64,000 nucleotides of DNA, taken from Actinomyces sp. S6-Spd3 (GTDB lineage: Bacteria > Actinomycetota > Actinomycetes > Actinomycetales > Actinomycetaceae). Below are positions 1-8,390 of the stretch, one piece after another; within the stretch, counting starts at the first letter, position 1; each line of letters opens with the position of its first letter. The notes under the pieces were generated by a model, which did not search any database, was not told where the DNA came from, and was given only the letters and a program-made list of their open reading frames with translations. Location of the stretch: positions 62,001-126,000 of the forward strand of contig NZ_JRMV01000276.1 in assembly GCF_000758755.1 (NCBI RefSeq). Reading direction: 5' to 3'. The position numbers and the translations under genes are program-made.

Positions 1-384
1 CCCATCGGGTGCCAAAGCCTGAACCTGCTCCCAGGTGATTGGATAGTCTTTCGAAATTCTCTCGACCATTCTTTGCGCGCGCGTCAGGCGTGACTCCGTG
101 GCGCGGCGCTGGACGGAAAGCAAGGCCTCGTTCGTCGGATCGGGAAGGTAACCCAAGAGGTGGACGGTGATTCCCTCGCGCGCACACGACAATTCGACAC
201 CGCGAACCAACGCAACCCCGGTGGACTCAACGCAAGCGGCAGCCTCGTCCCACCCCGCGTAGGTATCGTGATCGGTCAGACCGACAACGTCCAAACCCGC
301 CTCGCGGGCCTTGTGCATCAGTTCTTCCGGGGTATCGGTTCCATCCGAATACGCACTATGCGTGTGAAGATCGATCCTGCTCAT
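1..384 (-). CDS. PHP-domain metal-dependent phosphoesterase, partial (3' end beyond the window)
   Basis: The minus-strand frame starts at the ATG at 384-382 and stays open for 128 codons to the window edge, so only the N-terminal part is present. It begins with the PHP metal-binding signature DLHTHSAYSDGT, followed by GLTDHDT and GVELSC, which supply the usual histidine and aspartate ligands. PHP proteins of this type hydrolyse phosphate esters or nucleotides such as 3',5'-nucleoside bisphosphates; the substrate cannot be told from this fragment. It is divergent from the aminopeptidase at 442, with only 57 bases between the two starts, so their promoters must overlap. Confidence is high for the fold and low for the substrate. 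Confidence 0.85.
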   Translation of the reverse strand, partial: MSRIDLHTHSAYSDGTDTPEELMHKAREAGLDVVGLTDHDTYAGWDEAAACVESTGVALVRGVELSCAREGITVHLLGYLPDPTNEALLSVQRRATESRLTRAQRMVERISKDYPITWEQVQALAPDG

Positions 385-441
385 GCTTTTAGGATACGGT
401 CCCCCTAGCATGCCCCGCTGTGAAAGTGAGACCATGGCACC

Positions 442-1974
442 ATGAATACGAGTGATACCACTTCTAACCAAGAATCGGCCGACACCTTGGCCGAGCGCGT
501 GAACAACCGTTCGCGCCGCCCATCATCGGATGCTTTCCGCGAGTTCATGGGCTCAAACTGGGGTCCCCGTCCCGAAGCAGGGATCACGCGAGCACCCGTC
601 GCCGATTATCTTCCCGCGCGCGCCGTAGCAGCGGGCGAGCCTTTCCCCGGCGAACGCCTCGTCATCCCCGCAGGCACCTACAAGGTCCGCTCGAACGACT
701 GCACCTACCGTTTCCGCGCGTACTCTGCTTTCGCGCACCTGTCGGGTCTGGGCCAAGAACGCGAACCTGATTCCGTAATCGTTTTGGAGCCTCTCCCCTC
801 CGGTGGCCACGAGGCCGTGCTTTTCTTTAAGCCCCGAACCTCGCGTTCCTCGCAGGAGTTCTACTCTGATTCGCGCTACGGCGAGTTCTGGGTGGGCGCA
901 CGCCCCTCGCTCGAGGAAGTCGCAACAGAAACCGGGCTGCGCTGCGAGCACATCGACACTCTGCGTGATGCACTGGCTAAGGACGCGGGAAGCGTTCGTC
1001 TTCGCGTGGTCCGCAACGTTGACGAGGCCGTCGAGGCGATGGTCAACGAAGTGCGCCTCCAGGCAGGCCTCCCCTTCGGTGGAGATGCCACTGAAAGCGA
1101 TGATGCGCTTGAGGAACGCCTCTCCGAGATTCGTCTGTGCAAGGATGAGTTTGAAATCTCTGAACTTCGTCGCGCAATCGAGATCACGAAGGCCGGTTTT
1201 GAGGACATCTTGCGGGCCCTCCCCCGCGCCGTGGGACACCATCGTGGCGAGCGCGTGATCGAAGGCGCTTTCGGGGCGGTCGCACGCGAAGAAGGCAACG
1301 GTCTGGGCTACGACACCATTGCGGCCTCGGGAAACCACGCGAATACACTCCACTGGATCGATAACGACGGCCCGGTGAACGAAGGCGACTTGGTTCTGGT
1401 CGATGCTGGCGTCGAGGTCGATTCTCTTTACACCGCAGATATCACCCGCACGCTCCCCGTCAATGGAAGCTTCTCCCCCACTCAGGCGAAGGTCTATCAG
1501 GCGGTTCTGGATGCCTGCGAGGCCGCACTCGAACGCGCGAACCAGCCGGGAACGCGCTTCCGCGATGTTCACGATGCCGCAATGAAGGTCATTGCCGGAC
1601 GCCTTGAGGAGTGGGGACTTCTGCCTGTGAGCGCCGAAGAATCACTCTCCCCCGAAGGCCAACAGCACCGTCGCTGGATGCCCCACGGCACCAGCCACCA
1701 CCTGGGATTGGACGTTCACGACTGCGCTCAGGCGCGCCGCGAAATGTACCAGGATGCGTTCTTGCAGCCGGGAATGTGCTTCACGATTGAGCCCGGCCTG
1801 TACTTCCGTGGCGATGACATGGCCATCCCCGAGGAATTCCGTGGAATCGGCGTGCGCATTGAAGACGATGTTCTGGTCAACGCCGATGGTAGCGTCACGC
1901 GAATGTCAGAGGATATTCCTCGAAAGATTGCCGATGTTGAGGAGTGGATTCGCCAGGCGCAGCAGCGCGCCTAG
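442..1974 (+). CDS. pepP: Xaa-Pro aminopeptidase (aminopeptidase P, M24B family)
   Basis: This 510-residue cytoplasmic metallopeptidase should remove N-terminal residues preceding proline. The first part (about residues 50-190) matches the aminopeptidase P N-terminal domain, and the C-terminal pita-bread domain carries all five expected metal ligands: the two Asp in LVDAGVEVD...TADITRT (about 320-332), His in HGTSHHLGLDVHD (about 415), Glu in IEPGLY (about 451) and Glu in RIEDDV (about 473). Length is normal for actinobacterial PepP. The ATG at 442 is the first start in frame without an intervening stop; an ATG at 433 terminates after three codons. No strong Shine-Dalgarno sequence precedes it, so the mRNA could be leaderless. 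It converges on the next gene with a 3-base gap. Confidence 0.93.
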   Translation: MNTSDTTSNQESADTLAERVNNRSRRPSSDAFREFMGSNWGPRPEAGITRAPVADYLPARAVAAGEPFPGERLVIPAGTYKVRSNDCTYRFRAYSAFAHLSGLGQEREPDSVIVLEPLPSGGHEAVLFFKPRTSRSSQEFYSDSRYGEFWVGARPSLEEVATETGLRCEHIDTLRDALAKDAGSVRLRVVRNVDEAVEAMVNEVRLQAGLPFGGDATESDDALEERLSEIRLCKDEFEISELRRAIEITKAGFEDILRALPRAVGHHRGERVIEGAFGAVAREEGNGLGYDTIAASGNHANTLHWIDNDGPVNEGDLVLVDAGVEVDSLYTADITRTLPVNGSFSPTQAKVYQAVLDACEAALERANQPGTRFRDVHDAAMKVIAGRLEEWGLLPVSAEESLSPEGQQHRRWMPHGTSHHLGLDVHDCAQARREMYQDAFLQPGMCFTIEPGLYFRGDDMAIPEEFRGIGVRIEDDVLVNADGSVTRMSEDIPRKIADVEEWIRQAQQRA

Positions 1975-1977
1975 CTT

Positions 1978-2697
1978 TCAGTCCTGAGAATCCGGCCGGG
2001 GTGCTTCTTCAGAGGAATCTGAGGGAGCACCCTCTGCTTTGCTGTGGTCTGACGAGGCCGTGGGCTGTGCCTGCTCTTGCGGAGTATCCGCTGCTTGAGA
2101 AAGACGCACTCCAAAGCGCGGCTGTTCATCTGGGCGCGATCCATATTCCGTGGGGCCGCTGCTTTCGCGGGGCGTGCGCGCCCGACGCGGACGCATCTGA
2201 TTGCCCTGAGTCTTTTGCAATAGTTCAAAGGCCTCACGAATGCGATCCACACCCGCAGCTTTGGCAATGATCACTGCGTAACGCCCAGCAACCACTTGGG
2301 ATTGAGAGTAAAAATCGCGTCGGCGCCTGCGCATGAAGAAAAGGGAAGTACTCAAGCACGCGGTCATGAAAGCACCTGCAAGCATGCACGCGCCCACCCA
2401 CACCATGGTGTTTCCCTGGTTGATTGAGAGCACGATGCCGATCATTGCGCCCCAGAGTGCACCGTTCATCACTGCAGAGGAGACTGCACGCGCCCAGGTG
2501 ACGCGTCCCATGATTCGTTCTACCGAATACAAGTCGGTTCCAACGACGCTGACCTGTTCGACTTCGAAATCGTTGCTGGCAAGAACCTCAAGCGCAGCAA
2601 GGGCTTCTTCATAGGAGCCGTAGGAGGCAACCTCCGTGCCATCGGGCAGCCGTCCGCCACCGTTTCTCCGCACAACTCCATTGACAGGTACGCTCAT
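1978..2697 (-). CDS. General stress protein 17M-like membrane protein
   Basis: The protein has 239 residues. The N-terminal part (VASYGSYEEALAALEVLA and VSVVGTDLYSVERI) resembles the general stress protein 17M/YflT-like domain. It is followed by two hydrophobic helices (about residues 75-95 and 98-122), an Arg-rich segment and a long, charged, probably disordered C-terminal tail rich in Ser, Pro and Glu. I chose the ATG at 2697 over the earlier in-frame start at 2784 because AAGGAAAGGG lies just upstream and homology-like sequence begins there. It is divergent from the PRC-MgtE_N-CBS gene, 87 bases away, a pairing that recurs in actinobacteria. Function beyond a membrane stress role is unknown. 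Confidence 0.75.
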   Translation of the reverse strand: MSVPVNGVVRRNGGGRLPDGTEVASYGSYEEALAALEVLASNDFEVEQVSVVGTDLYSVERIMGRVTWARAVSSAVMNGALWGAMIGIVLSINQGNTMVWVGACMLAGAFMTACLSTSLFFMRRRRRDFYSQSQVVAGRYAVIIAKAAGVDRIREAFELLQKTQGNQMRPRRARTPRESSGPTEYGSRPDEQPRFGVRLSQAADTPQEQAQPTASSDHSKAEGAPSDSSEEAPRPDSQD

Positions 2698-2784
2698 GTT
2701 TTCCCTTTCCTTGTTCTGACATCGTAGCGAGAACTCAAGATGGATGGGCGGGTAAGAAGTTCGCTGTGGGGATAAACTGGCCAA

Positions 2785-4089
2785 GTGAGCAGTGCACCTT
2801 TAAACGTCGGAACAGCAGGACGTCGTATCTTTATCGGCAAACTTGCCGGAACGAGCGTCTTTGACCCCCTGGGCGAAAAAGTGGGAGTCATTCATGACGT
2901 CGTGGTGACTTTCCGATTGCACTCAACCGCGAATGTCATTGGCTTCGTTGTCGAGGTCGGTCCCCGAAAGCGCGTATTCCTTCCCTTTACGCGAGTCACT
3001 GCAATCGAAGCTGGCTCAGTGATCACCACCGGCTTGCTCAATATTCGTTCCTTCACCCAGCGCCCCGTCGAAACCCTGGTGATTACAGAGCTCTTCGACC
3101 GCGAAGTGACCATGAACGACGGAAGTGGCGCTGTCAAGATCCTTGATGTCGCAATGCAGCAGCGCCGGCCTCGTGACTGGATTATCTCGACCCTCCACGT
3201 CCAACGTATCCGTACGACCGCTTTGGGCTTTAAGCGCGGCGGAACCACCATGACGGTGGGAGTGGATGAAGTTTCTTCACTCCTCAAGACTGACTCAAAC
3301 CAGGCCGCAACAGCGCTTATTCAGCAGACCGAAGACATGAAGCCCGCGGACCTTGCGGACTTCATCCATGATCTTCCCGCTGATCGCCAGCTGGCAGTCG
3401 CCGCCGAGCTCCCCGACTCGCGTCTGGCCGACGTCCTTGAGGAACTGGGCGATGACGACCGAGTGTCGATCCTGTCCCAGTTGGAAGCAAGTCGAGCCGC
3501 CGATGTTTTGGACGTCATGCAGCCTGACGACGCAGCCGACCTTGTCGCCGAGCTCCCCGTTGAAACAGCTCAATCCCTTCTGTCCTTGATGGAACCGGAT
3601 GAGGCCGCGGACGTTCGCCGATTGATGGCGTACAAGGAATCAACGGCGGGGTCGCTGATGACAACCGAACCGGTGATTCTCGGACCCGACGCGACCGTGG
3701 CTCAAATGCTGGCCTCGATTCGGCGATCTGACCTCCCTGTTTCTTTGGCTGCAGCAACCTTCATTGCGCGCCCTCCCTTAGAGACCCCGACCGGGCAATA
3801 TCTTGGTGCTGTCCATTTCCAACGCGCTCTTCGCGAACCTCCCAATACTCTCTTGGGAACCATCATGGATACGGATTTGGACAAGCTCTCTCCGAATGCG
3901 CACGTTGCGACCGTGACACGTCTGCTCGCAACGTACAATCTGACCGTTCTTCCCGTTGTTGACGAAGATGGGCACCTCTTGGGCGCCGTGTCTGTTGACG
4001 ACGTCTTGGATGAGCTTCTCCCCCGCGACTGGCGCGACTGGGATGACGATGTCACCGACCGAGTAATGGCAAGGAGTATTGATGGCTGA
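2785..4089 (+). CDS. PRC-barrel / MgtE N-domain / CBS-domain protein (soluble MgtE-like sensor)
   Basis: The 434-residue protein starts at a GTG. Residues about 10-100 look like a PRC-barrel (GKLAGTSVFDPLGEKVGVI). Residues about 170-290 match the MgtE N-terminal superhelical domain, with its repeated DLADFIHDLP, DVLEELGDDDR and DAADLVAELP units. The end (about 290-425) is a pair of CBS motifs. Full MgtE channels continue with five membrane helices; here none follow, so this is a soluble or membrane-peripheral module with the Mg2+-sensing half only. Its stop overlaps the DUF1003 start by 8 bases, suggesting one mRNA and perhaps one complex. Substrate or partner is inferred, not shown. Confidence 0.85.
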   Translation: MSSAPLNVGTAGRRIFIGKLAGTSVFDPLGEKVGVIHDVVVTFRLHSTANVIGFVVEVGPRKRVFLPFTRVTAIEAGSVITTGLLNIRSFTQRPVETLVITELFDREVTMNDGSGAVKILDVAMQQRRPRDWIISTLHVQRIRTTALGFKRGGTTMTVGVDEVSSLLKTDSNQAATALIQQTEDMKPADLADFIHDLPADRQLAVAAELPDSRLADVLEELGDDDRVSILSQLEASRAADVLDVMQPDDAADLVAELPVETAQSLLSLMEPDEAADVRRLMAYKESTAGSLMTTEPVILGPDATVAQMLASIRRSDLPVSLAAATFIARPPLETPTGQYLGAVHFQRALREPPNTLLGTIMDTDLDKLSPNAHVATVTRLLATYNLTVLPVVDEDGHLLGAVSVDDVLDELLPRDWRDWDDDVTDRVMARSIDG

Positions 4090-4636
4090 TCGTCTTGATA
4101 CCCCGAGCGAGCGGAAGTTTAAGCTTTTTCGTCGCCGTTCCTCCGGTGATGGTTTCGGCCAGTTCGCCGAGGCAACCGCTCGCTTCATGGGCTCGCCCAA
4201 ATTCATTTTGTACATGACGATCTTCGTCGTGACATGGATTGCTGCGAACGTCATACTGTACAGGGTTTCTGAGCAGTACGCTTGGGATGCCTATCCTTTC
4301 ATTTTGCTGAATTTGGCCTTCTCAACCCAGGCTTCATATTCGGCACCTCTGATCCTTCTTGCACAGAATCGTCAAGATGACCGCGACCGCGTGCAAGCAG
4401 AACAAGATCGTCAGCGCGCTGAACGCAATCTCGCTGACACCGAGTATTTGACCCGCGAAATTGCAGCTTTGCGTATTGCTCTTCAAGACGTGGCGACCCG
4501 CGACTTTGTGCGATCGGAACTGCGCGACATGATGGCTGACCTTCGCGAGGAACTCGATGCTCGCGATGAAAAAGCAGAGTCGATCGACAACGACAATCCC
4601 GCAGATCTTTCAACGCCTCGCACCACTGAGAGCTAA
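4082..4636 (+). CDS. DUF1003 family membrane protein
   Basis: The protein has 184 residues with two transmembrane helices (about residues 40-60 and 70-95). The second continues into the family's signature AFSTQASYSAPLILLAQNRQ, which is followed by an Asp/Arg/Gln-rich stretch and a predicted coiled coil (about 100-165). I use the ATG at 4082 because AAGGAG ends 5 bases before it; a TTG at 4079 would sit too close. The gene overlaps the PRC-MgtE_N-CBS gene and is followed by mrp after 42 bases. The family has no settled function, but its constant position beside MgtE-like genes in actinobacteria suggests a membrane partner for divalent-metal handling. Confidence 0.85.
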   Translation: MADRLDTPSERKFKLFRRRSSGDGFGQFAEATARFMGSPKFILYMTIFVVTWIAANVILYRVSEQYAWDAYPFILLNLAFSTQASYSAPLILLAQNRQDDRDRVQAEQDRQRAERNLADTEYLTREIAALRIALQDVATRDFVRSELRDMMADLREELDARDEKAESIDNDNPADLSTPRTTES

Positions 4637-4678
4637 ACCGCTGCGCACAAGAGCGGCTAGGGTCATAGGATTGACACC

Positions 4679-5809
4679 ATGACTTTGACTTCGCAGAACG
4701 TTCTTGATGCCCTGTCGGCCGTTATCGATCCGGAAATTCGTCGCCCGATCACCGATCTCAATATGGTTGATGAGGTTGTGATCGATGGCTCTACCGTCTC
4801 GGTAACGATCCTCCTGACGACTGCAGGATGTCCGCTGCGAAACACAATTTCCGAGGACGTTCACAAGGTCCTTCGCGCACTCGATGGCGTCACCGATGTC
4901 AAGGTGACTATGGATGTCATGAATGACGAGCAGAAGAAGGCCCTGCGCGAAAAGCTCAACGGCGGGCGCCCCGAGCGCGAAATTCTCTTCGCACGCCCCG
5001 ATTCCCTGACACGTGTCATTGCTGTGACCTCCGGTAAGGGCGGTGTCGGTAAATCTTCAATGACGGCAAATCTTGCAGCCGCACTGGCACGTTCGGGCCT
5101 GAAAGTCGGCGTCATGGACGCGGACATTTACGGCTTCTCGATTCCCCGCATGCTGGGTGTCGCCCACGATCCTCAGGTGATCGACGGAATGATCATTCCC
5201 CCGCTTGGCGCCCAAGGCGTCAAAGTCGTCTCCATTGGCATGTTCGTTCCCGACGGTCAGCCCGTGATTTGGCGCGGCCCGATGCTCCACCGTGCACTTC
5301 AGCAGTTCTTGGCAGATGTGTTCTGGGGAGATCTGGACTTTCTCCTCATCGATATGCCTCCCGGGACCGGAGACGTTGCAATCTCAATTTCTCAGCTCCT
5401 CCCCAATGCTGAGATTCTTGTCGTTACGACCCCGCAGGTTGCTGCAGCCGAAGTTGCTGAGCGTGCAGGTTCGATCGCGTCGCAGACCAACCAGAAGGTC
5501 ATCGGCGTCATCGAGAACATGTCCTACCTGCCTCAGGAGGATGGCTCGAAGCTTGAGATTTTCGGCAGCGGCGGCGGGCAATCTGTCTCAGATCGCCTGA
5601 GCGCTCAGCTTGGCTACGATGTTCCACTCCTCGCCCAAGTTCCTTTGGATATTGCCCTGCGCGAAGGCGGAGACGCAGGAGATCCTGTTTCCGTGCACGA
5701 AGGAGAGGCCGCTCAAGTTCTTCAGGAACTTGCCCGCACGCTCTCTCACGCCTCGCGAGGCCTCGCAGGGCGTCCCCTGGGTGTTGCTCCCCTGAATAAG
5801 ACCATCTAA
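4679..5809 (+). CDS. mrp: Mrp/ApbC iron-sulfur cluster carrier P-loop ATPase
   Basis: The protein has 376 residues. The N-terminal 85 residues form an MIP18/DUF59 domain (LDALSAVIDPEIRRPITDL and LTTAGCPLR). The rest is a MinD-type ATPase with the deviant Walker A SGKGGVGKSS near residue 117, the MDADIYGFSIP switch and LIDMPPGTGDV. Such proteins bind and transfer Fe-S clusters. The CxxC that many Mrp proteins carry after ENMS is absent here (ENMSYLPQEDGSK), as I recall is common in actinobacteria, so cluster ligation must differ. Mrp next to an O-methyltransferase recalls the Rv1220c-Rv1229c region of Mycobacterium. A strong terminator follows. Confidence 0.93.
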   Translation: MTLTSQNVLDALSAVIDPEIRRPITDLNMVDEVVIDGSTVSVTILLTTAGCPLRNTISEDVHKVLRALDGVTDVKVTMDVMNDEQKKALREKLNGGRPEREILFARPDSLTRVIAVTSGKGGVGKSSMTANLAAALARSGLKVGVMDADIYGFSIPRMLGVAHDPQVIDGMIIPPLGAQGVKVVSIGMFVPDGQPVIWRGPMLHRALQQFLADVFWGDLDFLLIDMPPGTGDVAISISQLLPNAEILVVTTPQVAAAEVAERAGSIASQTNQKVIGVIENMSYLPQEDGSKLEIFGSGGGQSVSDRLSAQLGYDVPLLAQVPLDIALREGGDAGDPVSVHEGEAAQVLQELARTLSHASRGLAGRPLGVAPLNKTI

Positions 5810-5819
5810 TTCAACGAAT

Positions 5820-5865
5820 AAAACCCCGTCATTGGGCGCGTAGTCGCCCCAGTGGCGGGGTTTTT
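5820..5865 (+). terminator. Rho-independent terminator after mrp
   Basis: An inverted repeat AAAACCCCG...CGGGGTTTT closes a long stem (inner arms about TTGGGCG and CGCCCCA around a short loop) and ends in five T residues at 5861-5865. It begins 10 bases after the mrp stop and separates mrp from the next gene on the same strand. Confidence 0.9.
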
Positions 5866-5906
5866 GCGTAACCTTGAAGCAAAGGTTTACTACCGCGGAG
5901 GACATA

Positions 5907-6542
5907 ATGGCATCAGATAAGGCTCTGAGCTGGGTATTTGCAGAAGAGTTTGTCGAGGAAAACGACATCCTTGCCCAAGCTCGCGAGACTGCCACCGATT
6001 TAGGTGCTGAGCCCGTTTCAACCGGAGTCGGCGCTACCCTTCGTCTCCTTGCCGCAACCTGCGGAGCAAAAGCCGTCCTCGAAATCGGAACCGGAGCGGG
6101 AGTATCTGGCCTGTGGCTCCTCCAGGGAATGTCGGCCGACGGTGTCTTGACCACGATCGACCACGAGGTCGAGTTCCACAAGTACGCACGTCGCGCATTC
6201 ACAGCAGCGGGCATTCCCTCCCAACGCACCCGCCTCATCGCGGGTCGGGCTTTGGATGTTCTTCCCCGCATGGCCGCACGCGGCTACGACATGATGGTGA
6301 TCGATGCTCCTGCAGATGAAATTCCGGACTACCTCGATCATGCACTTCGGGTCCTACGCCCCGGCGGACTCATTGTGATCATTCATGCTCTGTGGCACGA
6401 CCAGGTTGCGGATCCTGCCCAGCGCGATGAACAGACCGTCATGATGCGAGAGCTGGCAAAGGTTCTTGCTTCTTCAGAGCAGTTTGTTCCGGCAATGCTT
6501 CCCGTCGGCGATGGACTGCTTGCAGCAGTTAAGCGCATCTGA
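5907..6542 (+). CDS. SAM-dependent O-methyltransferase (class I, Rv1220c-like)
   Basis: The protein has 211 residues. A SAM-binding Rossmann fold is indicated by VLEIGTGAGVSGLWLLQGM (motif I, about residue 60), then LTTIDHEVEFHKYARRAF and MMVIDAPADEIPDYLDHALRVLRPGG. The pattern fits the catechol-O-methyltransferase-like family, whose actinobacterial members have unassigned small-molecule acceptors. The ATG at 5907 is preceded by GCGGAGGAC, which is better than the upstream TTG at 5874. It is a single gene between the mrp terminator and the trp leader. Confidence 0.85.
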   Translation: MASDKALSWVFAEEFVEENDILAQARETATDLGAEPVSTGVGATLRLLAATCGAKAVLEIGTGAGVSGLWLLQGMSADGVLTTIDHEVEFHKYARRAFTAAGIPSQRTRLIAGRALDVLPRMAARGYDMMVIDAPADEIPDYLDHALRVLRPGGLIVIIHALWHDQVADPAQRDEQTVMMRELAKVLASSEQFVPAMLPVGDGLLAAVKRI

Positions 6543-6604
6543 GTCTTACTCGCTAAGTCTCATTGGGTGACATCTTTCGCGCATATGCGGGTTGTGACGC
6601 TAGT

Positions 6605-6658
6605 ATGAAAAACATGTTCGGTACTTCAGCAAACCAGATGTGGTGGTGGCTCTCCTAA
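6605..6658 (+). CDS. trpL: trp operon leader peptide TrpL
   Basis: This short open frame encodes MKNMFGTSANQMWWWLS (17 residues) with three consecutive Trp codons at 6641-6649, just before the stop. It lies 105 bases upstream of trpE and immediately before a switchable hairpin pair. This is the classical layout for ribosome-mediated attenuation: scarcity of charged tRNA-Trp stalls the ribosome on the Trp codons. There is no clear Shine-Dalgarno sequence before the ATG, so the transcript may be leaderless or poorly initiated. It is too short for routine gene callers. Recognition as a Trp leader is secure from the codon run and context. Confidence 0.93.
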   Translation: MKNMFGTSANQMWWWLS

Positions 6659-6724
6659 GGGTGGGCCTCCGTTGATGTACCTTAAAACTCATCAGGCTCG
6701 CCCATGCGGCGGGCCTTTTTCTTT
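6659..6724 (+). promoter_or_regulatory. trp attenuator: antiterminator and intrinsic terminator
   Basis: The terminator stem pairs GGCTCGCC (6695-6702) with GGCGGGCC (6708-6715), eight pairs with one G-U and a five-base loop, followed by TTTTTCTTT. The alternative structure pairs GGGTGGGCC (6659-6667) with GGCTCGCCC (6695-6703), nine pairs, which sequesters the 5' arm of the terminator. A ribosome finishing trpL at 6656-6658 would cover 6659-6667 and allow termination. A ribosome stalled on the first Trp codon would leave it free. I see no convincing extra stem pairing the leader coding region with 6659-6667. Confidence 0.9.
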
Positions 6725-6763
6725 GTCTTGTGGGCCCACCGGGGGCAAAAGATAAGGACGGAA

Positions 6764-8389
6764 ATGACACACGCGGACACGCCACACGTGATCACACGTG
6801 AGGTGCGCTATCACAGCGACGGCGGCAAGCTTCTTGCTGATCTATGCAACCAGGGCTTGCTTCCTCGCGCAGCCTCGGGGCACCCGACGAAGGTTGTCTT
6901 ACTCGACAGTGCTGACATCGCCTCCAAGCAGCACTTGACAACGATTGCTCTACTTGAAGCCAGCGCGTCTATCCAATGCGATGGCGATCAGGTCCGCGTG
7001 ACATCGACGCATCCTGTCGACGGCCCCGCTGCAATCCAAAGCGTATGCGAGGCTCTCCCCCACGCGCTTCTCGAACGCACCGAGACCGACGCTTTGTTGA
7101 CCTTGCCTTCTCTTCGTGAAGACGAGGCCGATGAGGAGACCCGCCTCAAGCAGCGCGCAACCATGGAACCCTTGCGTATCCTGACCGACACTCCCATCGA
7201 TCATCCGCACCTTCCTTTGGTCGCCGGGGCTGTCGCCTTTGATTACCTGGCAACCTATGAGTCCTTGCCCGAGGTCGCCCTCGGTTTCAACTCCTGCCCT
7301 GACTATCTCTTTTACTTAGCGCGCATCATTTTGGTGGTTGATCACCCCTCTCAAAGCGCCCAGTTAGTTGGCGCTTCCCTCGATCCCATTTCCCTTGAGC
7401 AGCGCATGAACGCGCTTGCCGAGGCGATCGACGCCGCACCCGAAAGCGCGATGGAATCCACGGCCTCGGAAATTGAGAAACAAGAAGGCGCACAGCCCCT
7501 CATTGCCCGCCCGACGATCTCCGATAGTGACTTCGCCGAGCTCGTCACCGTCATGCAAGAGCACATTGCCGCAGGCGATATCTATCAGGTTGTTCCCTCG
7601 CGCGGTTTCATCGCTGAATGCGCCGATGCGCTGACCAGCTATCGTTTCTTGCGCGATGAGAACCCCAGTCCCTACATGTTCTACATCGGGACTGAAGACT
7701 TCGAACTTTTCGGAGCTTCCCCCGAGTCCTCGCTCCTGCATTCGGCAAAGACCCACACCGTCGCAATTCGTCCAATCGCAGGCACGCGTCCTCGTGGTTT
7801 TGCTCCCGATGGCAGCATCGATCATGAACTCGATATCCGACTGGAGCTTGAGCTTCGTTCGGACGCAAAAGAAGTCGCAGAGCACGTCATGTTGGTCGAT
7901 CTCGCACGAAATGACGTTGCCCGAGTTTCCAAGCGCGGCACCCGCAGAGTCGAACAGCTTCTGCGCGTGGATCGTTACTCGCGCGTCATGCATTTGGTTT
8001 CCGAAGTAAGCGGCACCTTGGCCGAGGATCTTCATCCCCTGGATGCTTTCCGCGCGTCCATGACCATGGGAACACTAACCGGTGCCCCCAAGCTTCGCGC
8101 TGCTGAGCTTATTCGCACCTACGAAGGACTGAGGCGAGGTTCTTACGGCGGGGCAGTCGGGTATCTTCGCGGCGACGGCGAACTCGATACCTGCATCGTC
8201 ATCCGTTCGGCTTTCGTCAAAGACGGACACGCGATCGTGCAGGCCGGCGCCGGTGTTGTTGCAGATTCCGTCCCTGCTCGCGAGGCCGAAGAAACCGTTC
8301 ACAAGGCAAGCGCAGTTTTGCGCGCCCTAGCTGCCTCGGCACACCGTCCGCTGGTGATTGCAGCGAGCGCAGAAGAAGGTGAATTCTAA
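6764..8389 (+). CDS. trpE: Anthranilate synthase component I
   Basis: The 541-residue protein converts chorismate to anthranilate with ammonia delivered by TrpG. The N-terminal half includes LLDSAD (about residue 46), corresponding to the Trp feedback-binding element usually written LLES, so feedback inhibition is likely kept. The catalytic chorismate-binding half has PIAGTRPRG, LVDLARND, MGTLTGAPK and YGGAVGYL in order. The ATG at 6764 has AAGGACGG upstream; an earlier in-frame ATG at 6704 lies inside the attenuator hairpin and is rejected. It is the first structural gene after the attenuator and is separated from trpG by one base. Confidence 0.97.
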   Translation: MTHADTPHVITREVRYHSDGGKLLADLCNQGLLPRAASGHPTKVVLLDSADIASKQHLTTIALLEASASIQCDGDQVRVTSTHPVDGPAAIQSVCEALPHALLERTETDALLTLPSLREDEADEETRLKQRATMEPLRILTDTPIDHPHLPLVAGAVAFDYLATYESLPEVALGFNSCPDYLFYLARIILVVDHPSQSAQLVGASLDPISLEQRMNALAEAIDAAPESAMESTASEIEKQEGAQPLIARPTISDSDFAELVTVMQEHIAAGDIYQVVPSRGFIAECADALTSYRFLRDENPSPYMFYIGTEDFELFGASPESSLLHSAKTHTVAIRPIAGTRPRGFAPDGSIDHELDIRLELELRSDAKEVAEHVMLVDLARNDVARVSKRGTRRVEQLLRVDRYSRVMHLVSEVSGTLAEDLHPLDAFRASMTMGTLTGAPKLRAAELIRTYEGLRRGSYGGAVGYLRGDGELDTCIVIRSAFVKDGHAIVQAGAGVVADSVPAREAEETVHKASAVLRALAASAHRPLVIAASAEEGEF

Positions 8390-8390
8390 A

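Noticed and set aside
553-1572. 339-codon open frame on the minus strand, antisense to pepP
   Set aside because: It mirrors the pepP coding frame; pepP carries all catalytic motifs, while the antisense product shows no recognisable domain and has no ribosome binding site.
6704-6763. Upstream in-frame ATG of trpE at 6704
   Set aside because: It lies within the attenuator terminator; the ATG at 6764 has a good ribosome binding site and matches the family's start.
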